Shown in pieces: positions 53,333 to 62,613 of a stretch of DNA of 64,000 nucleotides. A model generated the notes under the pieces. That model ran no database searches. It was not told the DNA's origin and saw nothing but the letters and a program-made list of their open reading frames with translations. Origin of the DNA: DATDEW01 sp046590205 (GTDB lineage: Bacteria > Bacteroidota > Ignavibacteria > Palsa-1295); the NCBI GenBank assembly GCA_046590205.1, contig JBKJTT010000018.1, positions 1-64,000 on the forward strand, in the 5' to 3' direction. Every line of letters starts with the position of its first letter. Position 1 is the stretch's first letter. The position numbers and the translations under genes are program-made.

Positions 53333-55417
53333 CTAATCGAGAAATGCCCACGTAACATCTATCTTAAACATAATCCCGGAACGAGGATATAGACTGACCG
53401 TATAGAACGGCTCACCAGTCAAATTAAGAAGCAAGACATTGATTTGGGCACGTCTATCCACTTCCGCGGCAACAAGGAAATCGAACATATACTTCGGCTT
53501 GGTCAGACGCTCGTCATTGTATGGGTATCCCGACAAACTTTCACTACCGCGATAGACATAATAATCCGAAGCATTATCGTAGCTAAGTGTTGTGCTTAAG
53601 CGGTTCATATAACGAGTACGAAGCCCCAAACTCAAGCGCAGATTTCCTTCGGCAATTTCATTCTCATAATAGAATGCAGCCGAACCGTTAAGTTTATCAG
53701 AGATAGGAGCGCGAAGAGCATCGTTCGAAGTATAATTGGAAACGAGGTTCACTTCAGGGGTATAATTCGCAGCAAGTGAAACTCTAAAGACAGAGAACCA
53801 CAGATCAAGCGCAGAACGTATCGAACTCGAATGAATTTGTTCTGACGAAAAAGAAGGTACCGAAAACCCGGTCGTATCAGTAGCTGCGACAATACCTTCC
53901 GGCTCGCGTCTATCAAGATATCCAACTGTTAAGGCTACGCTATCACGTTTTGAGAGCGGAAAACCAACACGGGCGAATCCACCTACGTTGGATATTTCAT
54001 ACGTTGCAGTTGGTGTCGGCGAGAGCGATGCGCGGTCTCTTCCGTAATTATAGAGTGCGCTCAGAGAGAAGAAACGCGAGAGTTTCATCTCTGCACCGAG
54101 TCCGAAGTTCGTAAAGAATTGATCGGCTTGCGGCTCGCTTGCCAAAGATAACTGCGAAAGCGTCCCACGGAAATATCCGTCAGCACTCAAACCGAAATCT
54201 CCACCGATAAATAGCGAATCTGATGCAAAACCGGAGAAGCGGGTTTCTTTGATTGCTGAACAATTACAGCCGTTATCTTTATCAATAAGTTGGAAGTCGC
54301 CTCTGACAAGTACTTTTGTAATGAACGTCCCTATTTCGAGTGCTACAGGTTGGGAAAGTGATAACCCAATCCTATCGCCAAGTGAAACCGGCGCATACTT
54401 GAGAGCAAATGCTGAATCATTGGCGAATACTCTACGTGATGCTTTCGTATAAAATCCGCCGAGCTTAGTACGTTCTTTTTCTGATAGAAGTGAAAGCGAA
54501 AACTCTCCCATTACATCAACACGGGTTCTGTGGTCGTAGCTATTTGGTGTCAAGACTTGTGCCAGCTTCTCGTCAAATATATCTGTCGTGCTGTCTTGTA
54601 TTGTTATCCCACCATTGAGTCCGCTGAATGCTGTTGTGTAAAGAATAAAAAGTGTCGCATCAATCTCGGGGGTAAAGTACGTTGACTGTCCGCGAATCCA
54701 CCAATTATCAACACGCGGGTTAAACTCTGCATTATCGAATACACTGACCTGTGCCTTTCCCGCTGCTCTTCGGTAGAGAGCTAATGTGAGATTCAATGAC
54801 TCGCTCGTATTATAACTAAAGAGTCCTTCAAAGTTAGAATACGAATTACCGAGTTCTTGCGAAAGACGGATACGGGAGTATGTCGTCGGTGAGCGGAATT
54901 TCTCGAGCGTGAAAGTTACGTTATCACTTCCGGTAAAGTCGTTGAAGTTCTTTTCCTGTGACTGGCTCACTCGCAAAGAACTTGCCATCTCAAGAGGGTA
55001 ATAGTTGAGGATACTATTACCTGTCAGTGGGTCAGTAAGAGGAAGGATGCCATTAAGCGAACTTGAAATCAGCGGCTCCGATGTCCTGTTTGTCATCATA
55101 AACGCTTCGCGTCCGTATGATTGGTCTCTCTGAATTAACGAAAAGCCGACTCTGGAATCTTCAAGCAACGTCGGGATCGTCTGCGGGTCACCATAGAATC
55201 TGCGTGCCGGGACAGAATAGACGAACTGTGAATTGATATTATCTACAAGAGGACGATAATACTCTTGGGGAGTCACCTTCTTCAGAGTATCAGCGATCAT
55301 GAGTGAATCTGTCGGCTGCCCGTATGCAAAACTACAAATACAGACAAGCACTCCAACGAGGAGCGGCTGAAAGACCGATATGATTCTCTGGTTTGTCAAT
55401 CTTCGAGTTTCTAACAA
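53333..55417 (-). CDS. Outer-membrane beta-barrel protein (porin/TonB-receptor-like)
   Basis: A 694-residue protein with a signal sequence (hydrophobic 18-31, ending in SFAYG) and a long series of alternating strands (residues ~165-694) that ends in a terminal aromatic-rich strand MFKIDVTWAFLD. The N-terminal ~165 residues may be a short plug-like region (SLNGILPLTDPLTGNSILNYYPLEM), but no TonB box is evident. It resembles TonB-dependent-receptor barrels without carboxypeptidase domain. Transported substrate unknown. It precedes the IgGFc-like gene on the same strand. Confidence 0.65.
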   Translation of the reverse strand: MLETRRLTNQRIISVFQPLLVGVLVCICSFAYGQPTDSLMIADTLKKVTPQEYYRPLVDNINSQFVYSVPARRFYGDPQTIPTLLEDSRVGFSLIQRDQSYGREAFMMTNRTSEPLISSSLNGILPLTDPLTGNSILNYYPLEMASSLRVSQSQEKNFNDFTGSDNVTFTLEKFRSPTTYSRIRLSQELGNSYSNFEGLFSYNTSESLNLTLALYRRAAGKAQVSVFDNAEFNPRVDNWWIRGQSTYFTPEIDATLFILYTTAFSGLNGGITIQDSTTDIFDEKLAQVLTPNSYDHRTRVDVMGEFSLSLLSEKERTKLGGFYTKASRRVFANDSAFALKYAPVSLGDRIGLSLSQPVALEIGTFITKVLVRGDFQLIDKDNGCNCSAIKETRFSGFASDSLFIGGDFGLSADGYFRGTLSQLSLASEPQADQFFTNFGLGAEMKLSRFFSLSALYNYGRDRASLSPTPTATYEISNVGGFARVGFPLSKRDSVALTVGYLDRREPEGIVAATDTTGFSVPSFSSEQIHSSSIRSALDLWFSVFRVSLAANYTPEVNLVSNYTSNDALRAPISDKLNGSAAFYYENEIAEGNLRLSLGLRTRYMNRLSTTLSYDNASDYYVYRGSESLSGYPYNDERLTKPKYMFDFLVAAEVDRRAQINVLLLNLTGEPFYTVSLYPRSGIMFKIDVTWAFLD

Positions 55418-55507
55418 CAGATGGGTATATGATACTCCAAAAATATCTCTACTTATGACAACGTATCTTTTCTGTGAGTCTGGGTGTTTATACGTCCCTG
55501 CAAAATT

Positions 55508-56776
55508 ATGGGAAGACTTTTCGACGATAACGACAAGCGCATCGGCGTAGCCATCTTTGGCTCAACAGGCAGCATCGGCACACAAACGCTTGATGTCATC
55601 TCGCGCTTCCCAGAACGCTACCGAGTTGAAGCTATTACAGCATACCGCTCGGCAGCAACTATGATAGAGCAAATACGAACTCATCATCCGGTTGTTGCGG
55701 TGATGGAAGATCATGATGCATGGGAAGAAGTCAACTCTGCAATAAAACAGAGTCCAACCTCCCCAAAGGACCACACGTACATACTCCCTGCCCATTCAGA
55801 AAAGACCCCGGGACGTGACATATATGAAAAGATAGCGTCTGATGCCGCTTCGCCGATAGTTGTAGCTGCTATGGTCGGCTTTGCAGGGCTTCGTCCGACT
55901 ATCGCAGCGATAAAAGCAGGGAAGAAAGTTTGCATCGCGAACAAAGAGACATTTGTCGTTGCAGGTGAACTCATTAATGCTCTTGCGAAAAAGTCGGGCG
56001 CGGAGATAGTACCAATAGATTCAGAGCATTCGGCAATAGCGCAATGTCTTGTCGGTGAGAAACACGAGAGCATCAAACGTATCATTTTAACCGCAAGCGG
56101 CGGACCATTCCGCACACTTGCAAAAGAATCATTCAAAGATATTACTCTTGCTCAAGCGCTCAAACATCCGAACTGGGTGATGGGCCGAAAGATAACAATT
56201 GACTCGGCAACGCTCATGAACAAGGGACTTGAAGTCATCGAAGCGAGATGGCTTTTTGATGTACCATTAGAGAAGGTTGATGTTATAGTACATCCGCAAT
56301 CTATCATCCATTCGATGGTAGAGTTCGTTGACGGCAGCGTGAAAGCACAACTCGGCGCACCTGATATGCGGTTGCCCATTCAGTACGCACTGGGGTATCC
56401 CGAGCGTCTGCCTCAGGAATACGACATCCTCGATCTGCTCAAAAATAACCGATCCGACTTTGAATCGCCTGATACCGAGCGTTTCCCCTGCCTCGAACTT
56501 GCCCGTAAAGCGTTGCGGCGTGGTGGGTTATACCCTTGCATACTAAATGCTGCAAATGAGATCGCGGTAGAAGCATTTTTAGACGAGAAATTGCGTTTCA
56601 TAGACATACCGACTGTCATTGATTCGGTAATGGACTCTGCCCCTTCGGGAAGTGGCGAGCCATTCGATGCTTCGAGCGACCAGTCAATAGAAAACGGTCT
56701 ATCACGTATATATGAATCAGATAAAGCGGCAAGGGTTGCTGCGAAACAGTTCATAGCAAAATTGAGTATAGCTTAG
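55508..56776 (+). CDS. dxr: 1-deoxy-D-xylulose 5-phosphate reductoisomerase
   Basis: A 422-residue DXR, second enzyme of the MEP isoprenoid pathway, converting DXP to MEP with NADPH. Signatures: GSTGSIGTQTLDVI, ANKETFVVAGELIN, PIDSEHSAIAQCL, TASGGPFR, HPNWVMGRKITIDSATLMNKGLEVIEARWLF, HPQSIIHSMVEFVDGSVKAQLGAPDMRLPIQYAL. Start ATG 55508 chosen over a GTG at 55484. It is followed at once by rseP, a common gene order. Confidence 0.95.
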   Translation: MGRLFDDNDKRIGVAIFGSTGSIGTQTLDVISRFPERYRVEAITAYRSAATMIEQIRTHHPVVAVMEDHDAWEEVNSAIKQSPTSPKDHTYILPAHSEKTPGRDIYEKIASDAASPIVVAAMVGFAGLRPTIAAIKAGKKVCIANKETFVVAGELINALAKKSGAEIVPIDSEHSAIAQCLVGEKHESIKRIILTASGGPFRTLAKESFKDITLAQALKHPNWVMGRKITIDSATLMNKGLEVIEARWLFDVPLEKVDVIVHPQSIIHSMVEFVDGSVKAQLGAPDMRLPIQYALGYPERLPQEYDILDLLKNNRSDFESPDTERFPCLELARKALRRGGLYPCILNAANEIAVEAFLDEKLRFIDIPTVIDSVMDSAPSGSGEPFDASSDQSIENGLSRIYESDKAARVAAKQFIAKLSIA

Positions 56777-56795
56777 GTTACCCAAATAATACAAT

Positions 56796-58193
56796 ATGGA
56801 ATTTCTAACAACGTTATTTTACTTCATCGTTACGATATTCGTGCTCGTATCGGTGCATGAGTTTGGTCACTTTATAGCCGCACGTATGTTCGGCATGTGG
56901 GTACCTATTTATTCTATCGGTATGGGGCGACGCCTCTTCGGATGGAATAAGATCAATGGCTTTACCTTCAATAATCTTCCTGAAGAGATAGAGAACAAGC
57001 TCGGTGCAAATACCGATTACCGCCTCTCGCTCCTTCCCATCGGCGGCTATGCAAAAATAGCTGGCATGATAGACGAGACACAGACTGAAGAACTCAAGGG
57101 ACCGCCGCAGCCATGGGAATTCCGCTCAAAGAGTTGGTGGAAAAAATCTATTGTTATTTGTGCAGGTGTAATCCTGAACTTCCTCCTTGCAGGTGCTATC
57201 TTTATTGGCATTAAGTATTCGCAAGGAAAAGAGATCATCGAAACAACTTCGATCGGTTATGTTCGACAGGCATCGATCTCTGCAAAACTTGGCGTTCAAG
57301 CAGGCGATAAGATCGTAGCCGTTAATAACCGTCAGGTGAATGATTGGGGTGCTGTTAAACATGAAGTGTTCATTGAGAACATTGGCAACGACTTTACGAT
57401 GACTGTAGATCGTAATGGTGAAAAGAAAGATTTTCTCTATCAGAATGAAGCTTTCGGAAATCTCGCAGATGATTACGAAGCAACCGAAAAGAATTTTGGT
57501 ATTGTCCCTGAAGGTATTCCCGGTGTAATGATTGGTGATAAGCCCGTTGCTACAGAACCCGCAGACAAGATCGGTCTGCAAAAAGGTGACATCATCACAC
57601 ACGTCAATGATGTGCCCATAGCCAACGATGTCGCTATGGTTGACAATGTTAGCGTAAACCCAGAGAAAGAGATAACTCTTAAATGGAAGCGTAATGGACA
57701 AGAAATGTCATCTCTTGTTACCCCGAATAAAGCAGGACGCATCGGTGTAGCACTAATTAATCTTCCATTCAACGGCAAAACCCGTCACGAAGATTATTCT
57801 ATCACAGAAGCAGTATCAGTTGGTATCGACGAGCTATTCACACAGACGAGAATGTATATGAAAGGCATCGTGCTTCTTGTAACTGGCAAAGCTGATGCAT
57901 CAAAGAATCTTGGCGGTCCTATCAAGATAGCACAGTATGCCGGCAAGAGTGCTGAGGGTGGCGCAGTTGCATTCCTCACATTCATGGCAATACTTTCGCT
58001 CTCGCTTGCGTTTCTGAATATACTCCCTATCCCTGCGCTTGATGGTGGGCATCTTGTTATTATAATTATTGAAGCAGTTTTACGTCGGGAAATTTCCCAA
58101 AAGCTTAAGATGCGTGTTCAGCAAGTCGGGGTAAGTGTACTTTTATTACTCATGGCATTCATGATCTTTAACGACATTAGCGGTCTTCTTTAA
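56796..58193 (+). CDS. rseP: RseP site-2 metalloprotease
   Basis: A 465-residue intramembrane zinc protease. The zinc motif HEFGH lies in the first membrane helix (about residue 21-25); the second conserved site is NILPIPALDGGHL near the C-terminus. Two PDZ-like regions occupy the middle (about residues 150-235 and 250-320; GVQAGDKIVAVNNRQV, IGLQKGDIITHVND). RseP cleaves anti-sigma factors after a site-1 cut; two candidate anti-sigma factors are coded in this window at 35940 and 42048. Located after dxr. Confidence 0.95.
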   Translation: MEFLTTLFYFIVTIFVLVSVHEFGHFIAARMFGMWVPIYSIGMGRRLFGWNKINGFTFNNLPEEIENKLGANTDYRLSLLPIGGYAKIAGMIDETQTEELKGPPQPWEFRSKSWWKKSIVICAGVILNFLLAGAIFIGIKYSQGKEIIETTSIGYVRQASISAKLGVQAGDKIVAVNNRQVNDWGAVKHEVFIENIGNDFTMTVDRNGEKKDFLYQNEAFGNLADDYEATEKNFGIVPEGIPGVMIGDKPVATEPADKIGLQKGDIITHVNDVPIANDVAMVDNVSVNPEKEITLKWKRNGQEMSSLVTPNKAGRIGVALINLPFNGKTRHEDYSITEAVSVGIDELFTQTRMYMKGIVLLVTGKADASKNLGGPIKIAQYAGKSAEGGAVAFLTFMAILSLSLAFLNILPIPALDGGHLVIIIIEAVLRREISQKLKMRVQQVGVSVLLLLMAFMIFNDISGLL

Positions 58194-58196
58194 ATT

Positions 58197-58979
58197 ATGG
58201 TCTCATTACGTCCTTATAAAGGTGTAAACTCCTCGGCGACGAAGTCGCTCGTTCTCATTCACGCGTTTCCGCTTTCAAGCGAAATGTATATGGGTGTGGC
58301 AGGTGAGTTACAGCAATTACTTCCGAGCGTTAATATTATCCTTGTTGATCTTCCGGGCTTCGGCAGTGCGCCTGTTCGCGAGAGCTGGACACTAAGCGAA
58401 GCAATGCAGGAGCTTCATAAATCGCTTAACGAAATTGGGATTACAAACCCGGTCATTTGCGGAACATCAATGGGCGGATATGCCGCGTTGGCATACTATC
58501 GTCTTTATTTGAACGAGGTTTGTGCGCTAATACTTTCAAATACGAAAGCAGAGGCTGACACCGATGAAGCAAAAGCCAGCCGCGAAGAATTTGCAAAGGA
58601 TGTTGAGGCGCGTGGCTATGAAGCAGTATATATGCGTATGCTTAGTAAGTTAACAGCGCGTTCAACGGTCGAAGCACACCCTGAACTTACCGACAAACTA
58701 AAAAGTATCATCGAGAAAGCAACACACGGTGCAATTGCTGCTGCGCTACGTGCAATGGCGCTTCGCGAAGACTCGGTTGAGCTTCTTCACACGATAACAA
58801 CTCCGACGCTTGTCATTACAGGCAGCGGCGATGAACTTATCGCGCCGGCAATTTCAAAGGCGATGGCAGATGCTATTCCAAATGCAAAATTCGTAGAGTT
58901 ACAAAATGTCGGACATCTAACTCCATTAGAAGCTCCGAAAGAATGGGCCGAACAAATTGTAACTCTCTTACAAAACTAA
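58197..58979 (+). CDS. Alpha/beta hydrolase
   Basis: A 260-residue alpha/beta hydrolase. LVLIHAFPLS is the oxyanion region, DLPGFGSAP the strand 4 turn, GTSMGGYAAL the nucleophile elbow (Ser), TLVITGSGDELI the acid, and GHLTPLEAP the catalytic histidine. Related to PcaD/MenH-type hydrolases; substrate unknown. It follows rseP by three bases, suggesting transcription with dxr and rseP. Confidence 0.83.
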   Translation: MVSLRPYKGVNSSATKSLVLIHAFPLSSEMYMGVAGELQQLLPSVNIILVDLPGFGSAPVRESWTLSEAMQELHKSLNEIGITNPVICGTSMGGYAALAYYRLYLNEVCALILSNTKAEADTDEAKASREEFAKDVEARGYEAVYMRMLSKLTARSTVEAHPELTDKLKSIIEKATHGAIAAALRAMALREDSVELLHTITTPTLVITGSGDELIAPAISKAMADAIPNAKFVELQNVGHLTPLEAPKEWAEQIVTLLQN

Positions 58980-58988
58980 TAACAGAAG

Positions 58989-59016
58989 GTAGGCAGTATC
59001 AGGTGATACTGCCTAC
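58989..59016. terminator. Perfect inverted repeat between convergent genes
   Basis: Two 13-base arms around a 2-base centre (GTAGGCAGTATCA, GG, TGATACTGCCTAC) lie 9 bases past the hydrolase stop and 25 before the nucleotidase stop. No T-run, so termination strength is uncertain. Confidence 0.6.
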
Positions 59017-59041
59017 TGATGTAGTGTGTTGTGCTCATAAC

Positions 59042-60919
59042 TTAGCGTGAGATGACCAAAGACCGTACCGTTACGCTTTCACCATCGGTTATCATAATTT
59101 GATAATTCCCACTTGTAAGTAATGATGTATCAATCCCAATTATAGCAGTTCCCTGTTGGAATATATCATCGGCAAGCATCTGAAGCTTTTGGCCATTAGA
59201 AGAGAAAAGAGCGATTCTTATATGTGACCGCTCCGGAACATCCACGGTTAGTTGTGTTTGCTCATGAGTCGGGTTTGGGTAGAGTGATGTATGTATCTGT
59301 CTGACTGATGAAAACTGATCCTTGTTTTTTACGGAAAGCTTAATACTTGAGACTCGATCTTCTTGCTTCGCGCGAAGTGTATCTTGCATTGCTGCATACG
59401 TGCTGACGACCTGAAACTCTGAAGTATCGCTCATGATATGTACATCACTTATCGGAATGCCAATCGTCGAGAGAAAGAGTACAGCAAACTCGTTCGCAGC
59501 AACTGTGTATATCTTTCCGGTATCAAGTGGGGCTCCACCAACAAGTGCACCCGTAAGACGTGAGAATGGTTGGGCATCAACTGCATACTGATACTGCATA
59601 CCACTTGTTTGCACTAAGAACTCATCGTTGTGCGCAATATCAGAGAGACCAAATTCAAGTCCCATTGCAAGTGCTGCACCAGACATCTTAAATGTTGCAA
59701 GTCGATATCCTAAACCGTTATCAAGATTAAAGCCGTAACCAATCATACGAAAAACATCAGCACCTACTATTTCACCTTTATGAAGCATATCTGAAGTTGA
59801 CCCTCCAACTTCAATGGCAATATCAGCACCCGTCATTGCGCGGAAAGCATCCGTAACAAGATTCCCGACTGGTGTGTCGTGAATACCGGATGATAACAAG
59901 TCTTCAGCAATTTCTTCATGGTCATCATGAGCTGTGCAAAGGCGCTGGGTATATACTTTCCCGTATTGTGCCTCGACTCCTGCCACAAGTTCTGAAAGTA
60001 TCCCTGCTATCGCCGGCTCTTCGGGGACATTTTCGTCGAGGGGGACCACCGTATAGTCAATCATGCTCACAGTATTTCCTGATACCGCAAGGTGCATCTT
60101 ACCTATATATTCATAGTGTGCACCAACCTGAACGATAGGAACACTGTGTCCGAGAGGATTTTTTACAAGTCTTGGCTCATTAAATACATAATGGTCGTGT
60201 CCGCCAATTATAACATCTATTCCGGTTACATTCTGTGCGATAACCGAATCAAGATTATACCCAAGATGTGATAAGAGTATTACGACCTGACAACCTTGCG
60301 TACGGAGTGTATCAACCATCCCGTAGGCGATCTGTACAAGATTTGTATCCAAAAATGCAGGGGCAGGTTGTGAAAGCAGATTAGTCTCCGGCGTTGTAAG
60401 ACCAAAGATACCAACCTTCGTTGTGCCGACTGTTTTGATAGTATATGACTCAATATACTTTTTTAAAGGTAGAATACTGGAATCGGCAAGTACACAGTTC
60501 GCGGATAGAATTGAGAACTGCCCTCCTGCGACAAAAGCAGTGTCAAGTGTCTGTAACAGTGACGCAGGTGTCAGGTCAAATTCGTGATTACCAAGTGTCA
60601 TCACATCAAGACCGACTTGACTCAAGATACGAAGCTCCGGTACGCCAAAGTAGACATTATACATGATGTCGCCCATCGAGAAGTCTCCCGCATGGAGAGT
60701 AAGTGTTTTGGGCTCCATGACCTTCGTCATACCTATGAGAGTAGCTGCTCGAGCAATACCGCCTTTTGTACCTTTGAGGTCAGCACCTCTCGGACCTGAC
60801 GGCATCATTCCTGAATGAGTGTCATTCATGTGAAGGATGGTGATCGTGTCTGTTTGAGCTCGAAGAGAACAGAGTGAGAGAGTTGTAAAAAGTGTAAGTA
60901 AAAATAGTATCTTTTTCAT
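59042..60919 (-). CDS. Secreted 5'-nucleotidase/UshA-like phosphohydrolase with type IX sorting domain
   Basis: A 625-residue exported enzyme. Signal peptide to about residue 21. The metallophosphatase domain (about 25-290) has DTITILHMNDTHSG, LTLHAGDFSMG, TLGNHEFD, SHLGYNLD and IGGHDHYVF, the metal and phosphate ligands of calcineurin-like 5'-nucleotidases; the C-terminal nucleotide-binding domain (about 320-520) has TPVGNLVTDAFRAMTGADIAIEVGGS. The tail (TSLYPNPTHEQTQL ... VTVRSLVISR) is a T9SS sorting domain. It would free phosphate from extracellular nucleotides, in line with Pho-box-like sites upstream of its start. Confidence 0.9.
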   Translation of the reverse strand: MKKILFLLTLFTTLSLCSLRAQTDTITILHMNDTHSGMMPSGPRGADLKGTKGGIARAATLIGMTKVMEPKTLTLHAGDFSMGDIMYNVYFGVPELRILSQVGLDVMTLGNHEFDLTPASLLQTLDTAFVAGGQFSILSANCVLADSSILPLKKYIESYTIKTVGTTKVGIFGLTTPETNLLSQPAPAFLDTNLVQIAYGMVDTLRTQGCQVVILLSHLGYNLDSVIAQNVTGIDVIIGGHDHYVFNEPRLVKNPLGHSVPIVQVGAHYEYIGKMHLAVSGNTVSMIDYTVVPLDENVPEEPAIAGILSELVAGVEAQYGKVYTQRLCTAHDDHEEIAEDLLSSGIHDTPVGNLVTDAFRAMTGADIAIEVGGSTSDMLHKGEIVGADVFRMIGYGFNLDNGLGYRLATFKMSGAALAMGLEFGLSDIAHNDEFLVQTSGMQYQYAVDAQPFSRLTGALVGGAPLDTGKIYTVAANEFAVLFLSTIGIPISDVHIMSDTSEFQVVSTYAAMQDTLRAKQEDRVSSIKLSVKNKDQFSSVRQIHTSLYPNPTHEQTQLTVDVPERSHIRIALFSSNGQKLQMLADDIFQQGTAIIGIDTSLLTSGNYQIMITDGESVTVRSLVISR

Positions 60920-60972
60920 TGGTTGTATGTATTAATGTGAACGGTAAAAATGTCTGTTTAGAATATGTTATT

Positions 60973-60988
60973 TATCATGCATTTGTCA
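60973..60988 (-). promoter_or_regulatory. Pho-box-like half-sites upstream of the nucleotidase gene
   Basis: Half-sites TATCA (60973) and TGTCA (60984) are 11 bases apart; the first is 54 bases upstream of the start codon and 20 bases from a CATTTTTA core (60945-60952). The same geometry is found at 61718 and 62564. This copy is the most degenerate. Confidence 0.6.
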
Positions 60989-60992
60989 AAAA

Positions 60993-61664
60993 TTAAAATG
61001 CATACGTCAATGCTACTAATGCAACGACTGGAGGTCCTCCTACCCAATCTGAACCAGCTACTTTGAGTCCACTCATGACAAGCCCTACTTCGGCTTGAGC
61101 GACAAAATGTTCACTAATTGGCTGTGTAATACCTACCTGAACAGTGTTCCAAAGACCACCTTCAAACCCCATTTCCATTTCCCCTTCCTCATGGCCACCA
61201 AATATTTGATGTTTGAGCGAGTTCGCACAGACAGCACCGATAGCACCGATGCCTGCCCACATACGTCTTCCGCAATCACGTTTGTATTCAAGGTTGAGTG
61301 CAGGCCACGTCAGAAACCATGGCTCACCGCCGAGACTTTGTGTTTTTGGGTAATAGAAAATAGGTGCGCGGAAATAGACACGAAGGTTATCTTCGGGTTC
61401 GGCAATGATAGTACGTATACGAAGTCCGTATCCCTCGACAAAAGGAGTTTGTCCGTACATAAAACCAATCGTTGTTTTTGAAGATACTCCATAAGCGTAC
61501 TCGGCGATACCTACGTAAGGAATACCGGTGCTGACCGTAACCATTGATTTACCGTCACCTGCAAACAGATGGTCAGGCGAGGGTGACTCGTAGAGTTGGT
61601 CAATCTGTGAGTATGTGCTTGAAGCAAGAAGAACAGTAAAAGCGAATGTAAGAAGTGTTTTCAT
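60993..61664 (-). CDS. Small outer-membrane/periplasmic beta-rich protein A
   Basis: A 223-residue protein with a signal peptide (to about TYSQ, residue 20) and alternating hydrophobic strands ending in VALVALTYAF, an outer-membrane-type C-terminal aromatic residue. No known family recognised. Two cysteines (in RDCGRR and AVCANS) may form a disulfide. Its promoter shares the four-half-site Pho-box layout and the ATTTTT core with the next gene, so it is likely phosphate-regulated; it may be a small porin-like barrel. Confidence 0.6.
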   Translation of the reverse strand: MKTLLTFAFTVLLASSTYSQIDQLYESPSPDHLFAGDGKSMVTVSTGIPYVGIAEYAYGVSSKTTIGFMYGQTPFVEGYGLRIRTIIAEPEDNLRVYFRAPIFYYPKTQSLGGEPWFLTWPALNLEYKRDCGRRMWAGIGAIGAVCANSLKHQIFGGHEEGEMEMGFEGGLWNTVQVGITQPISEHFVAQAEVGLVMSGLKVAGSDWVGGPPVVALVALTYAF

Positions 61665-61689
61665 ATGGGTAGTGTATTATTTACAAATA

Positions 61690-61755
61690 CAAAAATCGGG
61701 TTTTTAGAAGGTTAAACTGTCACGAATTGGTCAGTAGATTGTAAGAAATTTGTCA
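61690..61755 (-). promoter_or_regulatory. Pho-box array and core promoter of beta-barrel gene A
   Basis: Half-sites start at 61718 (TGTCA), 61729 (GGTCA), 61740 (TGTAA) and 61751 (TGTCA), exactly 11 bases apart. Then 20 bases, then GATTTTTG at 61690-61697 (minus strand), which resembles TAnnTTTG. The half-site nearest the gene is 54 bases from the ATG and takes the place of a -33 element. Confidence 0.72.
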
Positions 61756-61760
61756 CGAGC

Positions 61761-62510
61761 TTAGTAAGTAAATCGCACTCCAACAGACATGCCATATTCA
61801 GTATATCCTTCGGCAGTCCCATAATTTCCATTAATGAGAATACCTGTTCTTGACCCAGAGGGTGTAATATTCAATCGAAGTTTGAACTGCATCCCTTGGT
61901 ATATTCCACCGCCTATTCCAAGTCCCACAGTTGAAGAGCCATCTGAATTGACGGGGAAACCTATCATGATATCCAACGGTCCTCCATTGCTTAATGACGT
62001 AGGGGTATTTAAGCATCCAATAGAGACATTAACATTATCTGTTTTACCAAACCGAAGATTGAAGAATGGCAATGCATTTGTTTCTATGGTAGCGGTTTTC
62101 TCTGTAAATATTAGAATACCAAGAGTATATCCTATCCACGATTCATCTACTTCAAATCCTCCACCAAAGAACCCCGTAGATTGTGATGGAGGTTCACTAT
62201 TGGTATACGTATTACTTGATGTGCTGCTTCTATGAAGATTTTTACTCGGCTGAATATGCATGTATCCGCCCTTGATAACACCATGGACGGTCTCTCCTTT
62301 GGTTCTAATATCCACTCCGAAATCAGTAAATGAGTTTGCAGTTACTGTTTTATCACCATCACATCCTGAATAATTGATATTTATGAAGTTACCAAATCCG
62401 ACAACAAGGTCTACAAAACCTTTCTTCGAGGGCGTTGGGTCTGTATAGCCAACGACGAATGGATACAGAAGTACCATCCATGCCATCCGAGTTGTTATGC
62501 GAGTTTTCAT
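61761..62510 (-). CDS. Small outer-membrane/periplasmic beta-rich protein B
   Basis: A 249-residue protein. The N-terminal ~22 residues are hydrophobic and act as signal or anchor (MAWMVLLYPFVVGYTDP). The body is glycine-rich strands (GFGNFININYSG, STVGLGIGGGIYQGMQFKLRLNITPSG) ending MSVGVRFTY, a terminal aromatic as for outer-membrane barrels. No family recognised. Similar promoter to gene A; the coding sequences are not clearly homologous, which suggests the regulatory segment and not the gene was conserved. Confidence 0.6.
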   Translation of the reverse strand: MKTRITTRMAWMVLLYPFVVGYTDPTPSKKGFVDLVVGFGNFININYSGCDGDKTVTANSFTDFGVDIRTKGETVHGVIKGGYMHIQPSKNLHRSSTSSNTYTNSEPPSQSTGFFGGGFEVDESWIGYTLGILIFTEKTATIETNALPFFNLRFGKTDNVNVSIGCLNTPTSLSNGGPLDIMIGFPVNSDGSSTVGLGIGGGIYQGMQFKLRLNITPSGSRTGILINGNYGTAEGYTEYGMSVGVRFTY

Positions 62511-62535
62511 ATCCGTAGTGTATTGTTTACGGATA

Positions 62536-62601
62536 CAAAAATCTCGCTTTTAGGAGGTCAATTTGTCACGAAGCTGTCAGATAGATGTCATAAAGTTGTC
62601 A
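62536..62601 (-). promoter_or_regulatory. Pho-box array and core promoter of beta-barrel gene B
   Basis: Four exact TGTCA half-sites start at 62564, 62575, 62586 and 62597, each 11 bases apart. The last pair reads TGTCATAAAGTTGTCATAAA, the closest match to the Pho-box pattern in the window. A 20-base spacer leads to GATTTTTG (62536-62543, minus strand). The array is 54 bases from the ATG of gene B and ends 13 bases before the response regulator stop. Confidence 0.8.
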
Positions 62602-62613
62602 TAAAGACAAGAA

